Assembly: GCA_023444055.1 (NCBI GenBank) | Contig: JAEZRV010000066.1 | Coordinates: forward strand, 62,001 to 126,000 | Direction of reading: 5' to 3' | Length of the DNA stretch: 64,000 nt | From: Bacillota bacterium | Lineage (GTDB): Bacteria; Bacillota; Clostridia; Acetivibrionales; DSM-1351 | In this document: positions 9,939-18,834 of the stretch, one piece after another | Numbering within the stretch: the stretch's first letter is position 1 | Layout of the letters: each line of letters opens with the position of its first letter | The notes under the pieces: generated by a model | Databases searched by the model: none | Told to the model about the DNA's origin: nothing | What the model saw: only the letters and a program-made list of their open reading frames with translations | Translations under genes and position numbers: made by a program

Positions 9939-11133
9939 ACCAAAATGGATTCGTGAGGAGTTAAACCGAAAATGGACTTCGGGTAGTATACTTAGGTGCT
10001 TGTTGATTCAAGATGAGCTATTCCCTCTCACGATACCATTGAAAAGACCCAAAAATAATGAAGTAAACGAAAACTTCGTAGAAATTTCAAAATGGATAAA
10101 AACACTTAGAGATAATTCTAAGAATATGATTGGATTTGGATATGAAATAGTTGAGAAGGAAATTCATCATCGACAATCTGGACGTAACATGATACCTACG
10201 CATGTAATCATTCCAACAGTTCAAGATGCATTAAAACTTTTAAAAAGAGAGTGCGAAGCCATCAAATTTACAGAGCTTATTCAAACAATAAAAACTGAGT
10301 GGCCGATTTTGAATGAGTGGATTTATAAATATCCACATAAAGTTCTTGATAATGCAGACAATTGGAGCCGCTTTCTAAAAGTACTTGTTTGGTTCTTTAA
10401 GCACCCATGTTGTGGTTTATACTTAAGGCAATTAGATATTGCTGGCATTGATACTAAGTTTATTGAAAAAAACAAAGGAATTTTAACAGAGTTACTTAAT
10501 ATAATTTTACCTGAAAGTGCCGTTAATCATAACACAAGTTCTTTTGAATTACGGTTTGGATTACTACTAAAGCCTGTGCAGGTAAGATTGCGATTGTTAG
10601 ATGCAAAACTATTTATTAATGGTATTTCTGATATAATGATTCCGATTGAACAATTATCGGTATTTAAACCTGCAGTATCCAGAGTGTTTATTACGGAGAA
10701 TGAAATCAATGGACTATCTTTTCCTGATGTTAGAGAAAGTTTAGTAATATTTAAATTAGGTTATGGAGTAGATATATTGAAGAATGTAGAATGGTTAAAA
10801 GAGAAGGAGATTTATTATTGGGGCGATATTGATACACACGGATTTGCTATGTTGGATCAAGTCAGAAGTTTTTTGCCACAAACAAAATCAATATTGATGG
10901 ATGAAAGAACATTGTTAGAACACAAGCATTTATGGAGTAAAGAAGAGAAACCATTTTTCGGACAACTAAATCGATTAGCACTGGAGGAGTATCAACTGAT
11001 TTGTTTACTTCAGGGTAATAAATGGGGAAAGGGTGTAAGGTTAGAACAAGAACGTATATCTTTTAATTATATAAGTGAGGCAATAAGGGTGTTTGAAACA
11101 AAAAAAATTACACTAATGTATAAATATACATAG
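9922..11133 (+). CDS. jetD: Wadjet nuclease JetD (DUF3322/DUF2220, Toprim)
   Basis: 403 residues. JetD is the endonuclease of Wadjet, related in its C-terminal half to the Toprim domain of topoisomerase VI subunit A; the N-terminal half is the DUF3322 part. The Toprim-like signature YYWGDIDTHGFA lies near residue 298, with the acidic DxD pair intact, followed by a conserved GVRLEQERI near the end. Start is ATG 9922 with GGGAGG upstream, inside the jetC 3' end. The stop codon sits inside a terminator hairpin. All expected parts are present, so the system looks functional. Confidence 0.9.
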   Translation: MLVWSEPKWIREELNRKWTSGSILRCLLIQDELFPLTIPLKRPKNNEVNENFVEISKWIKTLRDNSKNMIGFGYEIVEKEIHHRQSGRNMIPTHVIIPTVQDALKLLKRECEAIKFTELIQTIKTEWPILNEWIYKYPHKVLDNADNWSRFLKVLVWFFKHPCCGLYLRQLDIAGIDTKFIEKNKGILTELLNIILPESAVNHNTSSFELRFGLLLKPVQVRLRLLDAKLFINGISDIMIPIEQLSVFKPAVSRVFITENEINGLSFPDVRESLVIFKLGYGVDILKNVEWLKEKEIYYWGDIDTHGFAMLDQVRSFLPQTKSILMDERTLLEHKHLWSKEEKPFFGQLNRLALEEYQLICLLQGNKWGKGVRLEQERISFNYISEAIRVFETKKITLMYKYT

Positions 11134-11147
11134 TGTAATTTTCTTAC
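11104..11147 (+). terminator. Terminator overlapping the jetD stop codon
   Basis: Bases 11104-11114 pair with 11132-11142 (11 bp) and 11116-11122 with 11125-11131 (7 bp), with one bulged A, followed by TTTTCTT. The jetD stop at 11131-11133 is inside the stem, so ribosomes finishing jetD would disturb the hairpin. Confidence 0.7.
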
Positions 11148-11281
11148 CAACTTAAATACAAAAATATTTATAAGTTGACCATTAAATTAAACGAAAGTTA
11201 CCAACTTAATTACAATTAATTAATCCATGAAAACGTAAATTAGCATGTTAAAGACATGTTAAACTTACCAACTTAAATACA
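11143..11281. repeat. Three direct copies of an 18-bp motif
   Basis: CTTACCAACTTAAATACA occurs at 11143-11160 and 11264-11281. A variant with three differences, GTTACCAACTTAATTACA, occurs at 11197-11214. All copies are in the same orientation. They lie just upstream of the 20-bp tandem array and resemble spaced protein-binding sites. Confidence 0.8.
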
Positions 11282-11299
11282 GATAAACAATTTGTGTCT

Positions 11300-11332
11300 C
11301 AGTTTAATAAAGTTGTATACTAAATAATAAAG
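11300..11332. repeat. 33-bp direct repeat, left copy
   Basis: Matches 13113-13145 at 31 of 33 positions in the same orientation (core CAGTTTAATAAAGTTGT). It overlaps the first 20-bp unit. Together the two copies bound about 1.8 kb holding the GNAT-like gene and the hairpin-rich block. Confidence 0.75.
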
Positions 11333-11385
11333 TTGTATACTAAATAATAAAGTTGTGTACTAGATAATAAAGTTATATACTAGAT
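11306..11385. repeat. Four 20-bp tandem repeats (iteron-like)
   Basis: Four head-to-tail units of exactly 20 bp begin at 11306, 11326, 11346 and 11366, consensus AATAAAGTTGTATACTAAAT. The first two are identical and the last two differ by two to three bases. Twenty bp is about two helical turns, so bound proteins would sit on one face, as with plasmid iterons or transposase sites at the ends of Mu/Tn7-type elements. No replication or transposase gene is adjacent. Confidence 0.85.
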
Positions 11386-11650
11386 TGGAATAAAGAGTTT
11401 CCTATTTGGTGTATAACTTTTATTTTTAAAAAATAGTATTCTATATTGGTGCTGTTGTGAATTAAAAACAAACTGGAATTATGAAATTTGGTTTGGAATT
11501 TTATAAAACAGAATGGAAATTTGCAAAACAGTTTGTATTAATCATAACGCATACCATCCTTATTAAAAAGAAATTTATCTAAGTTACATATTATGTTACA
11601 ATAATTGTAAATGAGAAAAAAGTAAGTTAAGAGTAAGGAAGGGGTTATCT

Positions 11651-12376
11651 ATGAAAAGGCTAACGCATTTAAGCTTAATGGGGAAGCTAGAGCCGTATGG
11701 CGCAGGGTTTAGTGAACCAATACCTATTAATATAGCAGATATTTTAAAAGGTAAAACAACATTTGATTTGAGTGCTTCAGAAAGTGAAAAATATTTGTTA
11801 GGGATATCATTTGACATTATAGCAAGCACAAGTAATTATGAAGATAATAAAACTGTAGGTAATTTGAACGGAAAGTTTTACAATATTGAACAAGCTATAG
11901 AAGATAACAAACTAACTGATGTTGTTTCTAGTGTATTTGATGATATAGACCAGTATACTTTTGATATTTATGAATTGGTCACAAAATTGCAAGACGAATT
12001 ATTATATGAGACAGGAGAGATGCCTTCTTTGTGTTCTAATATATTTTCAATAGATAATATATATATTGAACCTGAGTATCGTAATAATAAGTTTGGTAGC
12101 TGTACAATTATTTTGTTGTCTGATTATCTAAAAACTCAATTTAATCGGCAAGTAGGATATTTTATTCTGGAGCCTATTCCTCGGTACAAACCTGAAAAAG
12201 AACATGAAATTGATGACTGTCATCCTATGTTTTTAGAAAAGAAATTGAATAGGTTTTTTAATAATTTAGGGTTTAAACCGAAAGGAGACTACCTATATTT
12301 TAATTTGAATTATGATATGCAGAAAATATACAATGATAATATAAAAAGTTTAAATATAAAGAAGACGAAAACGTAA
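11651..12376 (+). CDS. GNAT-like acetyltransferase, family uncertain
   Basis: 241 residues, start ATG 11651 with GGAAGGGG upstream. Around residue 137 there is IYIEPEYRNNKFGSCTI, which fits the strand and acetyl-CoA pyrophosphate loop (R-x3-x-G-S) of GNAT N-acetyltransferases, followed by an amphipathic helix and a strand GYFILEPIP. Near the end FFNNLGFKPKGDYLYF looks like the usual GNAT C-terminal strand pair. The N-terminal 120 residues match nothing I recognise. It lies alone between repeat-rich intergenic regions, inside the segment bounded by 33-bp direct repeats, so it may be cargo of a lost element. Substrate unknown. Confidence 0.5.
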   Translation: MKRLTHLSLMGKLEPYGAGFSEPIPINIADILKGKTTFDLSASESEKYLLGISFDIIASTSNYEDNKTVGNLNGKFYNIEQAIEDNKLTDVVSSVFDDIDQYTFDIYELVTKLQDELLYETGEMPSLCSNIFSIDNIYIEPEYRNNKFGSCTIILLSDYLKTQFNRQVGYFILEPIPRYKPEKEHEIDDCHPMFLEKKLNRFFNNLGFKPKGDYLYFNLNYDMQKIYNDNIKSLNIKKTKT

Positions 12377-12479
12377 CATCTAAATTAAGAAATATTTATT
12401 TTATATAAGTTTACTTTAACAAAAATATTAGTGTATTTATTATTTGTTTGTAATAATGACTAAGAACTATAAAACTGGG

Positions 12480-13090
12480 CGTTTTCAAAAAAATATTCTC
12501 TCCATCCTCCTAAAATACTTGTTCGGACGAGCAGGCAAGAGTAACAATAAAGTTAGGGAAAGTAGGATAGCAACCTTTGATAGATAAGGACTGTAGAGGG
12601 ATTACTAGATAGTTCCTCCTGCAGCCTTTATTTTTATGTAGCCTCAAGTATAAAAGAAAATTGAGTAAGCGAAAGTGTTGATGTGATAGCCCGGCTTTAT
12701 TCTAACATCCCCCATATTATCTCAAGAATAATAAAGTCATTCCAAATAAGATAGAAAAATAGAGAGATTCTATTACATGAAAGGAATTATAAGACCAGTA
12801 GTTGCAACGACTCTAGGGAAAGAGAGTTGAGAGAGCTTATTGGGTGGGAACACTAGGAATAGCATTTGAAGAGCATCATCTAGTCATCCCGGCTTTGGCT
12901 ACTTGAAAAACAAACTTTATATTAAAACTGATTAGAGTATCAAATGAATTTTTGCCCGTTGCAAGGAATAAATTGAACAAACATTTTTATAAAGCCACAT
13001 TTATCTATGAAAAATGGAGCGAAAGTAATCGAGTAGAGTGTGTGCTGTATTTGCAATACCTCCTTTTCTAGCTTTTTCTTCTGTAATTTC
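12480..13090. ncRNA. Candidate structured RNA block
   Basis: About 600 bases without a convincing reading frame, less AT-rich than the neighbouring spacers and with several stems. One is the 12586-12628 hairpin. Another pairs GGGTG near 12841 with CATCC near 12884 and encloses an inner CTAG/CTAG helix. CCCGGCTTT occurs twice, near 12693 and 12887. I cannot match it to a known family. Strand and ends are undecided. Confidence 0.35.
12586..12636 (+). terminator. Hairpin with T-rich tail inside the non-coding block
   Basis: Bases 12586-12601 pair with 12614-12628 (AAGG/CCTT base, then a mainly G-C and G-U helix) around a 12-nt loop, followed by TATTTTT. It looks like an intrinsic terminator or attenuator, or a helix of a larger RNA. 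Confidence 0.45.
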
Positions 13091-13112
13091 TATGGGAAAT
13101 AGAGAATTGTCC

Positions 13113-13145
13113 CAGTTTAATAAAGTTGTGTACTAAATAAAAAAG
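13113..13145. repeat. 33-bp direct repeat, right copy
   Basis: Partner of 11300-11332 (31 of 33 identical). Here the motif is single, without the 20-bp tandem array. Confidence 0.75.
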
Positions 13146-13247
13146 ATGTATACCAAGTTTACGCTTTAAAAATTGAACTGGTGTACGTGTATACAGATAA
13201 AAAACTTCTTCAAAATAGTTCTTTAATGAAAAATAAAGTCCTTCAAC

Positions 13248-13293
13248 GGGCAGGGTAGTCGGAGTAAAAATCCGATGAACCTGCTCTTTCGTT
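13248..13293 (+). terminator. Terminator-like hairpin
   Basis: GCAGG at 13250 pairs with CCTGC at 13280, and TCGGA at 13259 with TCCGA at 13271, around an A-rich loop. TTTCGTTTT follows. No intact gene ends immediately upstream, so it may close the candidate RNA or be a relic. Confidence 0.4.
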
Positions 13294-13336
13294 TTGGCTG
13301 TTTTGGGGCTTAAGGGGCAGGGAGTAAGGAATATAA

Positions 13337-14099
13337 GGAAATAAATCGGATAAAAAGCCTGAAAAACCTTACATCTTGAATCCTAATCCCAATGCCTCCC
13401 TTATCCATGAATCTTTAATCCTTGCCCCAAAAATTGAAGAGCTTAATAGCGAGGGACAGGAATTACTGGAATGGAGGATAAATAGGAAGGCTGGGATAAG
13501 AAAAGAATTTGAAAAAGTAACAAAGTGCATTTTTGATATAGTAAATGAACAGGGATGAAACAATTGTAAAAAATAAGGATATAGTTGTTGAAATACAAAA
13601 TCAATGAAATGTTCACCAAAAATAATTTGAAAATTTGGCTTTATAGGTTGTGTTGTGGTAAAACATATAATGTTTTAATATTTTTTACCACTTACTATTA
13701 TGATATACTAAAATTAGTCAATGAGTTGAATTCGATTATAATGAGCAAGTTTAATAACTTAGTTTTAATCGGGGAAATGAAACTTGGATAATTTTACAAG
13801 ATTTTTTGAGAAGAAATACAGATGCTAATGCCAACATGGATAGCTTTTATAATGTTTATTTGATTTTTCTAAAAAAGCTAATTGAGCAGTCCTCGGAAAA
13901 AGCTTAGATGAAAGAATAAGCAAAAGGGGCATTAAAAATGGGGTTTGCATTATTAAAAGGTATGGCTTAGATAATGATAACTATAAAAACTCTGTTAAGA
14001 AGGAAATTAATAATATTCCTCTTGATGAAATTGATAATGCTTTATTAGTTGCAAGAGAAATTATTAATAAAATAGTTACTGGCCCTGAAAGGACTTTAT
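13337..14099 (+). pseudogene. Coding debris, at least three frame-broken fragments
   Basis: A protein-like frame runs 13337-13558 and reads ELLEWRINRKAGIRKEFEKV, with no RBS and no proper start. A second fragment at 13585-13791 and a third at about 13908-14099 (NNIPLDEIDNALLVAREIIN) lie in different frames with stops between. Composition resembles real protein, but I cannot name a family. A perfect GTGGTAAAA/TTTTACCAC inverted repeat near 13655-13697 lies inside it. I read the stretch as decayed genes left in an insertion-prone spacer. Confidence 0.4.
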
Positions 14100-14176
14100 A
14101 ATTACTATTTTTAAATGAGTATTTATAATGGATTACTTTCATGGTAATGTGCAAATTTAATTTTTAGGGGGTATGT

Positions 14177-15355
14177 ATGTCTACTGAGATTCTAACAAAT
14201 AACCATTATCCGCACATAGAGAATGCAATTATGAATGCAAAGAGCCAAATTTATATAGTAAGTCCATTTATAGGCTTTAACACGGTTAAATTGCTTTGTG
14301 AATATCTTAGCAACCAAAATGTAGCATGTACTGTTGTTACAAGATTTTATAGAGAAGATTTTCTTAATAATGCAAGTAGTATTAAGGCTTTGGACTTACT
14401 TATGAAACAAGGAGCTTCCATTTATGCTCTTAAAGGATTACATACAAAGCTTTATATTTTTGATAAGGATGTAGCTATACTTGGTTCTGCTAACTTTACT
14501 TTTGGTGGATTAGTATTAAATCATGAACTTTCACTGTATATTTCAGACGAGCCTGAATTGATAGGAAATCTTGAAAAATACTATACTATATTAATGGACA
14601 ACGTTTCAAACTCTCCAAATAGTGAAGTGACACAGGATATTATAGATAATGAAATAATTATGCTAGAACGTATAATAAAAAATCGTAAGGATAAAAACAC
14701 AGTTTATAAAAATGACTTCCAATATGGAGCTGAGCTAAGAGGAGAAACGAAAAAAACTGAAACTGACTTTATTGAGAGTATTATAATTGAAAGCATTAAT
14801 GAAAGTTCACAGGATGGCATATGGTTCAAATTTGAAGGAACAGGAGAAAACAGATTTTCACCTACAGAAAAATATGATATTACAAAAGTTAATCGAAGAA
14901 ATGAATTAAATCTAACCAATTTTCCAATCTATCCTGCAAGCATTAAAGATGGAGATTCAATATATTTATGTGCTATAAGCTGGGATATTAATGGGATTGC
15001 TACACCTATGGTCGTTGCTAGAGCCAAAACAACAGGAGCAAATAGAAATAATAAAGCTGATAATGAAATGCTAAAGCAATATCCTTGGATGGAGAGATAC
15101 CCATATTATATTGAACTTTATGATGTTGAAATAATAAAAACCTACGTTCAAAATTGCATTTCTCTTAATAATATTCTTATGGAAGTTGGTAGTAATACCT
15201 ATCCATCAACTGTAAATAGGGTACTTAGTCATGCAGAACTTCGAACAAGACACTATCAAAAAGCCTATTTAAGGATAACACCAACTGCTAAAAGTTATAT
15301 TGATAGCAAATTTAATGAGCTAATTGAGAAGTATGGATGTAATATAATCTCTTAG
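14177..15355 (+). CDS. Phospholipase D-like (HKD) protein
   Basis: 392 residues, start ATG 14177 behind TAGGGGG. Near residue 88 there is one HKD motif (HTKLYIFD, i.e. H-x-K-x4-D) followed by LGSANFTFGG, as in the PLD superfamily branch that includes BfiI-like nucleases and helicase-linked PLD domains. Only one HKD is visible, so an active site would need a dimer. The C-terminal 200 residues contain a second compact domain that I do not recognise. Standing in an accessory region it may be a nuclease rather than a lipase, but this is inference. No operon partner within 100 bp. Confidence 0.7.
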   Translation: MSTEILTNNHYPHIENAIMNAKSQIYIVSPFIGFNTVKLLCEYLSNQNVACTVVTRFYREDFLNNASSIKALDLLMKQGASIYALKGLHTKLYIFDKDVAILGSANFTFGGLVLNHELSLYISDEPELIGNLEKYYTILMDNVSNSPNSEVTQDIIDNEIIMLERIIKNRKDKNTVYKNDFQYGAELRGETKKTETDFIESIIIESINESSQDGIWFKFEGTGENRFSPTEKYDITKVNRRNELNLTNFPIYPASIKDGDSIYLCAISWDINGIATPMVVARAKTTGANRNNKADNEMLKQYPWMERYPYYIELYDVEIIKTYVQNCISLNNILMEVGSNTYPSTVNRVLSHAELRTRHYQKAYLRITPTAKSYIDSKFNELIEKYGCNIIS

Positions 15356-15453
15356 TGAGAATTTGGAACAATACGTAAAAATACTTATACCTATAAACAA
15401 TTATCAAAAAGTTATGCGTAGGCCCAAATTGTATTGATTTATCATTTGCGGAA

Positions 15454-15879
15454 ATGGGAAATTTACGTATGTCAGTTACAAAAACATTTGAACGATATGA
15501 CCCAACTAAAAGATGTATCGTTTGGAAGTATGATAATAGTCGGTTGTATATCCACAAGTGGAGGATTCCGGCATGTATTCCAGAAAAAATTACTGTATCC
15601 ATTTACTTAGCTAAAGAAGCTTTTGAGAAGGGTTTGGCTGAGAAATTACGATTTTATGATGAAATAAATAGAGATGAAAGATATAAAAATGAACCGATTT
15701 CAAGATATATATACTATGAAAAGGAATGTGAAAATAATACAGTACGGTATTGTACTCGAAAGCAAGTTGGAGAATATGATGTACCTTTTCCGCACGTTTA
15801 TATTCCTAAGTATTTGCTAAGCGATTATGTTAATCCAAAGGTCTTGCTAATATTGATTGGTTGGAAAGCTGAAAAATAG
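15454..15879 (+). CDS. Hypothetical protein
   Basis: 141 residues, soluble, rich in aromatic and charged residues, no family recognised. The 5' end is uncertain: neither ATG 15454 nor the in-frame ATG 15469 has a clear ribosome binding site. It is followed after 37 bp by another small gene on the same strand, so the two may be co-transcribed. Confidence 0.5.
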   Translation: MGNLRMSVTKTFERYDPTKRCIVWKYDNSRLYIHKWRIPACIPEKITVSIYLAKEAFEKGLAEKLRFYDEINRDERYKNEPISRYIYYEKECENNTVRYCTRKQVGEYDVPFPHVYIPKYLLSDYVNPKVLLILIGWKAEK

Positions 15880-15916
15880 TTAAATGTGAGGAACATTGGA
15901 GTTGGAGGTTGATTAC

Positions 15917-16291
15917 ATGGATTTGAAGGATGTTTTCTTGAATAATGAAAATTTTAAAAATCTCAGTAAAACAAGAAATATTAGGGAATTGACAATAAAG
16001 CTTATAGAGTTATTTGAGAAAGAAGGATTTAAGTTTTACCCAGAGTGGAGAGGAATACATAGAAGTGGTGAATATAGAAAGAACTATACCTTTAAGGTGG
16101 AACAGCCTACAGGTAAACTTGTAAATATTATAACAGTTTATCCAATGGATGGATGGTTAAAAGTCGAAGTTTACCGTGGACAATACGATAAAACTCATTA
16201 CAGTGTTTTCCAGAATAATATCGATGATTATGAGCAGATGAAACCAATGCTATATGATGTAAGAGATATCTATAACTCAATATCAATATAA
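15917..16291 (+). CDS. Hypothetical protein
   Basis: 124 residues from ATG 15917, chosen because GGAGG lies 9 nt upstream; the frame extends to a TTG at 15896. Soluble, alpha then beta (KEGFKFYPEWRGIHRSGEYR, then alternating strands). No family recognised. Small genes of this kind, next to an immunity-like gene cluster, are often immunity proteins, but the sequence itself does not show it. Confidence 0.55.
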   Translation: MDLKDVFLNNENFKNLSKTRNIRELTIKLIELFEKEGFKFYPEWRGIHRSGEYRKNYTFKVEQPTGKLVNIITVYPMDGWLKVEVYRGQYDKTHYSVFQNNIDDYEQMKPMLYDVRDIYNSISI

Positions 16292-16489
16292 GGGTTTCAG
16301 GTATAAGAATAGTGAAATTGTTACATATTGATTTAAAACCAGTTTTCGAAAAGAGATAACATTTCAAAGGGTATTGGTTAGCGGAAGCTAATTAACTAAT
16401 ATGGGCTTGACATTAACAGGAGTATTGATTAATGCATACTTTGGACAGAGAAGTATATCAATAAAATTAGCACTTGGAGAGTATATTAT

Positions 16490-16893
16490 ATGAAGAAAAA
16501 TGAGAATGGGATGAGTAGATATTCCATTGAATATATAAAAAAACTTTAGAGGATGCAGGGGTAAATATCCATGAACCGAAATTTATAGAAAAAGAATCTT
16601 TTGCAAAATTTAAAGATGCATTCTTCTTAGGTGGAAAAGAAGGTAGAATTACATATAGGGAGATTATAGAAAGATATATGTTAAGTAATGATGAAATTAT
16701 AAACTTATATCGTAGTAAATATGACATGGGAAATATAGTACCCCTAAGTGATGAAGATTGCCAGTATACAGTATTAGCTAGAGAATTGTGCCGATTATTT
16801 AAATATAAAATTGACATAGATGCAAAATATTTTTATCGAGAAGGAGGACTAAGTTTATTAATAGCACTGTTTTGTACAACACCAGTATATTAA
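16490..16893 (+). pseudogene. Hypothetical gene with a frameshift in an A7 tract
   Basis: ATG 16490 has GGAGAG upstream and reads 19 codons to a TAG at 16547. Shifting back one base at the seven A residues 16537-16543 opens a continuous frame to 16893, giving about 134 residues (TLEDAGVNIHEPKF onward). The in-phase A-AAA-AAA heptamer could allow programmed -1 slippage, but an indel in a homopolymer or a sequencing error is simpler. Product family unknown. Confidence 0.5.
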
Positions 16894-16909
16894 AATTCTA
16901 TAGTAGTCG

Positions 16910-16930
16910 GAGGAAAATTCTATTTTCCTC
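16910..16930 (+). terminator. Small hairpin after the frameshifted gene
   Basis: GAGGAAAA pairs perfectly with TTTTCCTC around TTCTA. The tail is not T-rich, so it is only a weak terminator candidate. Confidence 0.35.
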
Positions 16931-17031
16931 TAGGTCACATTATTATAAATATAAAATTAAAGCCCAAGTTCAAACAATCTGGTAATTCTGTTTTTCATAA
17001 ATATCATCTTTTCTTTTTAGTTTATAGATTT

Positions 17032-17448
17032 TTATATTGGCTTATCAGCCCAATTCAAGTCTGGCATAATATTACATCTTGTATTAGCAGTACAGGCATA
17101 TCCCATCAAAGTATAAATGGCATCAGGGTCTTTTTTTCGTATATATTGTACCAGCACTTTTGCCATTGTTAGCTCACATAGTTCTTCGTCAGAGATAGAG
17201 TGATTCTGATTAATAGCTCTGTTAAATTCCAACTCAATAATAAAATAAAAGACAGAATCAACATAACCGTCACAGAAAAGATTGACTGCTGTTTGTAATA
17301 CTTTTTTAGAATTGCCAAACTTTGTTTTAAAGTTTTCTTCAGAAAAATGATTTCGTAAACAACCTTTATGGTGAATTATTTTGTAAATTGAAACAACTGA
17401 TGCAAATAAGTCCTTTTGTGAATCGTCTTTAGGTATTACCTCATACAT
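17032..17448 (-). CDS. Hypothetical protein
   Basis: 138 residues, all-helical in appearance, with an ATG behind GGGAGG on the minus strand. Transcribed away from the next gene on the plus strand. It contains a Cys-rich tail (YACTANTRCNIMPDLNW). No family recognised. Confidence 0.55.
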   Translation of the reverse strand: MYEVIPKDDSQKDLFASVVSIYKIIHHKGCLRNHFSEENFKTKFGNSKKVLQTAVNLFCDGYVDSVFYFIIELEFNRAINQNHSISDEELCELTMAKVLVQYIRKKDPDAIYTLMGYACTANTRCNIMPDLNWADKPI

Positions 17449-17764
17449 TTAATAGCCTCCCAATAAATTGATTCTTAATGGTACTTTAAATCGTTTTGTT
17501 GATAACTAGATGGCTTAAACAGAAATAAAGTCATAAATAATATAATTTAAATTTTCAATTTATATTACAAAATTTGTTAATGCTAAAAAGACTATATAAA
17601 ATTTTACAAATGTTGCAGTATGCTTTTTAACCTTATAATTAGTATTACATCAATAATAAAATAAAAAAGGGTTATAAAAAAGGTGTATAATTTTATACCG
17701 CGTGATGGTATGCTTGCATTTAAAAGGAACTGGGGCTTTATGAGTAAGTATAAGAGAGGGAAAT
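17449..17764. other. Divergent intergenic region
   Basis: 316 bp between two divergent hypothetical genes. A TATAAT near 17633 follows TTGCAG at a short 15-bp spacing, and GGTGTATAA/TTATACC near 17681 forms a small inverted repeat. I see no gene here. Confidence 0.4.
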
Positions 17765-18139
17765 ATGTCAAATATCATAGGACTATATAAAAACTGCGAA
17801 GATATTAATGAATGGCTGGGAATGTCAAATGGGGGGACCGCTGTTTTCCTTATGGTATTAATTTTAAGCGGAACTGCTATAGCACAAAGCAAAAAAGAAA
17901 AAGAGTTGATTATTTGGTTTGCCGAACATGACAGAACAGCTACAGGCATGGGTAACTCAGGATTTGATATATCGGACATTCCATGGAGTATAGATACATT
18001 TGATAAAGAGAAGGAATTTATACTGAAAGTTATAGATGGGGCATTTCAAAAAATAAATTGGGAAGTTCTTGATTATGAACTCAATGAGGAATTAATATTT
18101 GAGTACCTTAATACTTTTCGGGAGTTAATAATGTTTTAA
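17765..18139 (+). CDS. Hypothetical protein
   Basis: 124 residues, start ATG 17765 with GAGAGGG upstream. Residues about 23-40 are hydrophobic (GGTAVFLMVLILSGTAIA), possibly one membrane segment or a buried helix; the remainder is acidic and soluble (IWFAEHDRTATGMGNSGFDI). No family recognised. Its neighbour 95 bp downstream is immunity-like. Confidence 0.55.
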   Translation: MSNIIGLYKNCEDINEWLGMSNGGTAVFLMVLILSGTAIAQSKKEKELIIWFAEHDRTATGMGNSGFDISDIPWSIDTFDKEKEFILKVIDGAFQKINWEVLDYELNEELIFEYLNTFRELIMF

Positions 18140-18234
18140 ATTAGTGTTGAAATTATAAGATGTTGAAACTGTAAATGAACAATAGTAAAATAAAGCGGAA
18201 CATCTTATATAAGATTTTGGAGGAATTTAATACC

Positions 18235-18834
18235 ATGTTTTCAGATGTAGAAATGAAAATAAAGAAAAGAAATAAAATATTATTTTCTCGTGATAGTCAA
18301 TGCTTACAAGACTTGATAAAACTAATTCAATTACAAAACCATCGAACCCTTGTGATGTGGACATTAGATTGTGCAAAAGTGACTTTGGAGCAATTTGAAG
18401 CAAAGTATTCTGAAGAAAACAGACCAAGAACCTGTTTGGAACTTTGTGAGGACTGGGCAAGGGGAAAAATTAAGATGCCCATTGCAAAACGGGCAATTTT
18501 AGATTCACATGCTGTGGCAAAAGAAATTAATGATAACGAATATGGTGCTTTGTGTCATGCAATTGGTCATGCTGGAGCCACGGTTCATGTAGAAACACAC
18601 GCTCTGGGTTTGCCTTTCTATGAATTGACGGCAATAGTTTTAAAATACGGAAAAGATAGTTTCTCAAAGCCAGTAAACGAAAAGATAAATTATTATTATA
18701 ACCGTCTGCTATATTGGAAAGAAAATACTGATAAACTTGAACTTGATTGGGCAGGTTTTTTATTGGATGAAACCAGACCTAACAAAGAAGGATTATTAAG
18801 CGAAAAACGAAAGTCGAAACAACAAGAATTATAA
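18235..18834 (+). CDS. Imm5-like putative immunity protein
   Basis: 199 residues. The segment RTLVMWTLDCAKVTLEQFE, followed by RPRTCLELCEDWARGKIKMP, AKRAILDSHAVAKE and CHAIGHAGATVHVETHALG, is what I know as the putative immunity / Imm-5-like family of Firmicutes; several His and Cys residues are conserved. I chose ATG 18235 because GGAGGA lies 10 nt upstream; the frame extends to an ATG at 18175 without an RBS. No cognate toxin is visible nearby, so its partner or role is unknown. Confidence 0.7.
   Translation: MFSDVEMKIKKRNKILFSRDSQCLQDLIKLIQLQNHRTLVMWTLDCAKVTLEQFEAKYSEENRPRTCLELCEDWARGKIKMPIAKRAILDSHAVAKEINDNEYGALCHAIGHAGATVHVETHALGLPFYELTAIVLKYGKDSFSKPVNEKINYYYNRLLYWKENTDKLELDWAGFLLDETRPNKEGLLSEKRKSKQQEL

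Noticed and set aside
12830..12900. T-box-like leader (GAGAG with GGGTGGGAAC)
   Set aside because: The T-box core AGGGTGGNACCGCG and the downstream terminator and aminoacyl-tRNA synthetase or amino-acid gene are missing.
13255..13290. Hammerhead-like CCGATGA motif
   Set aside because: Only the short core string matches; no three-stem ribozyme fold can be drawn.
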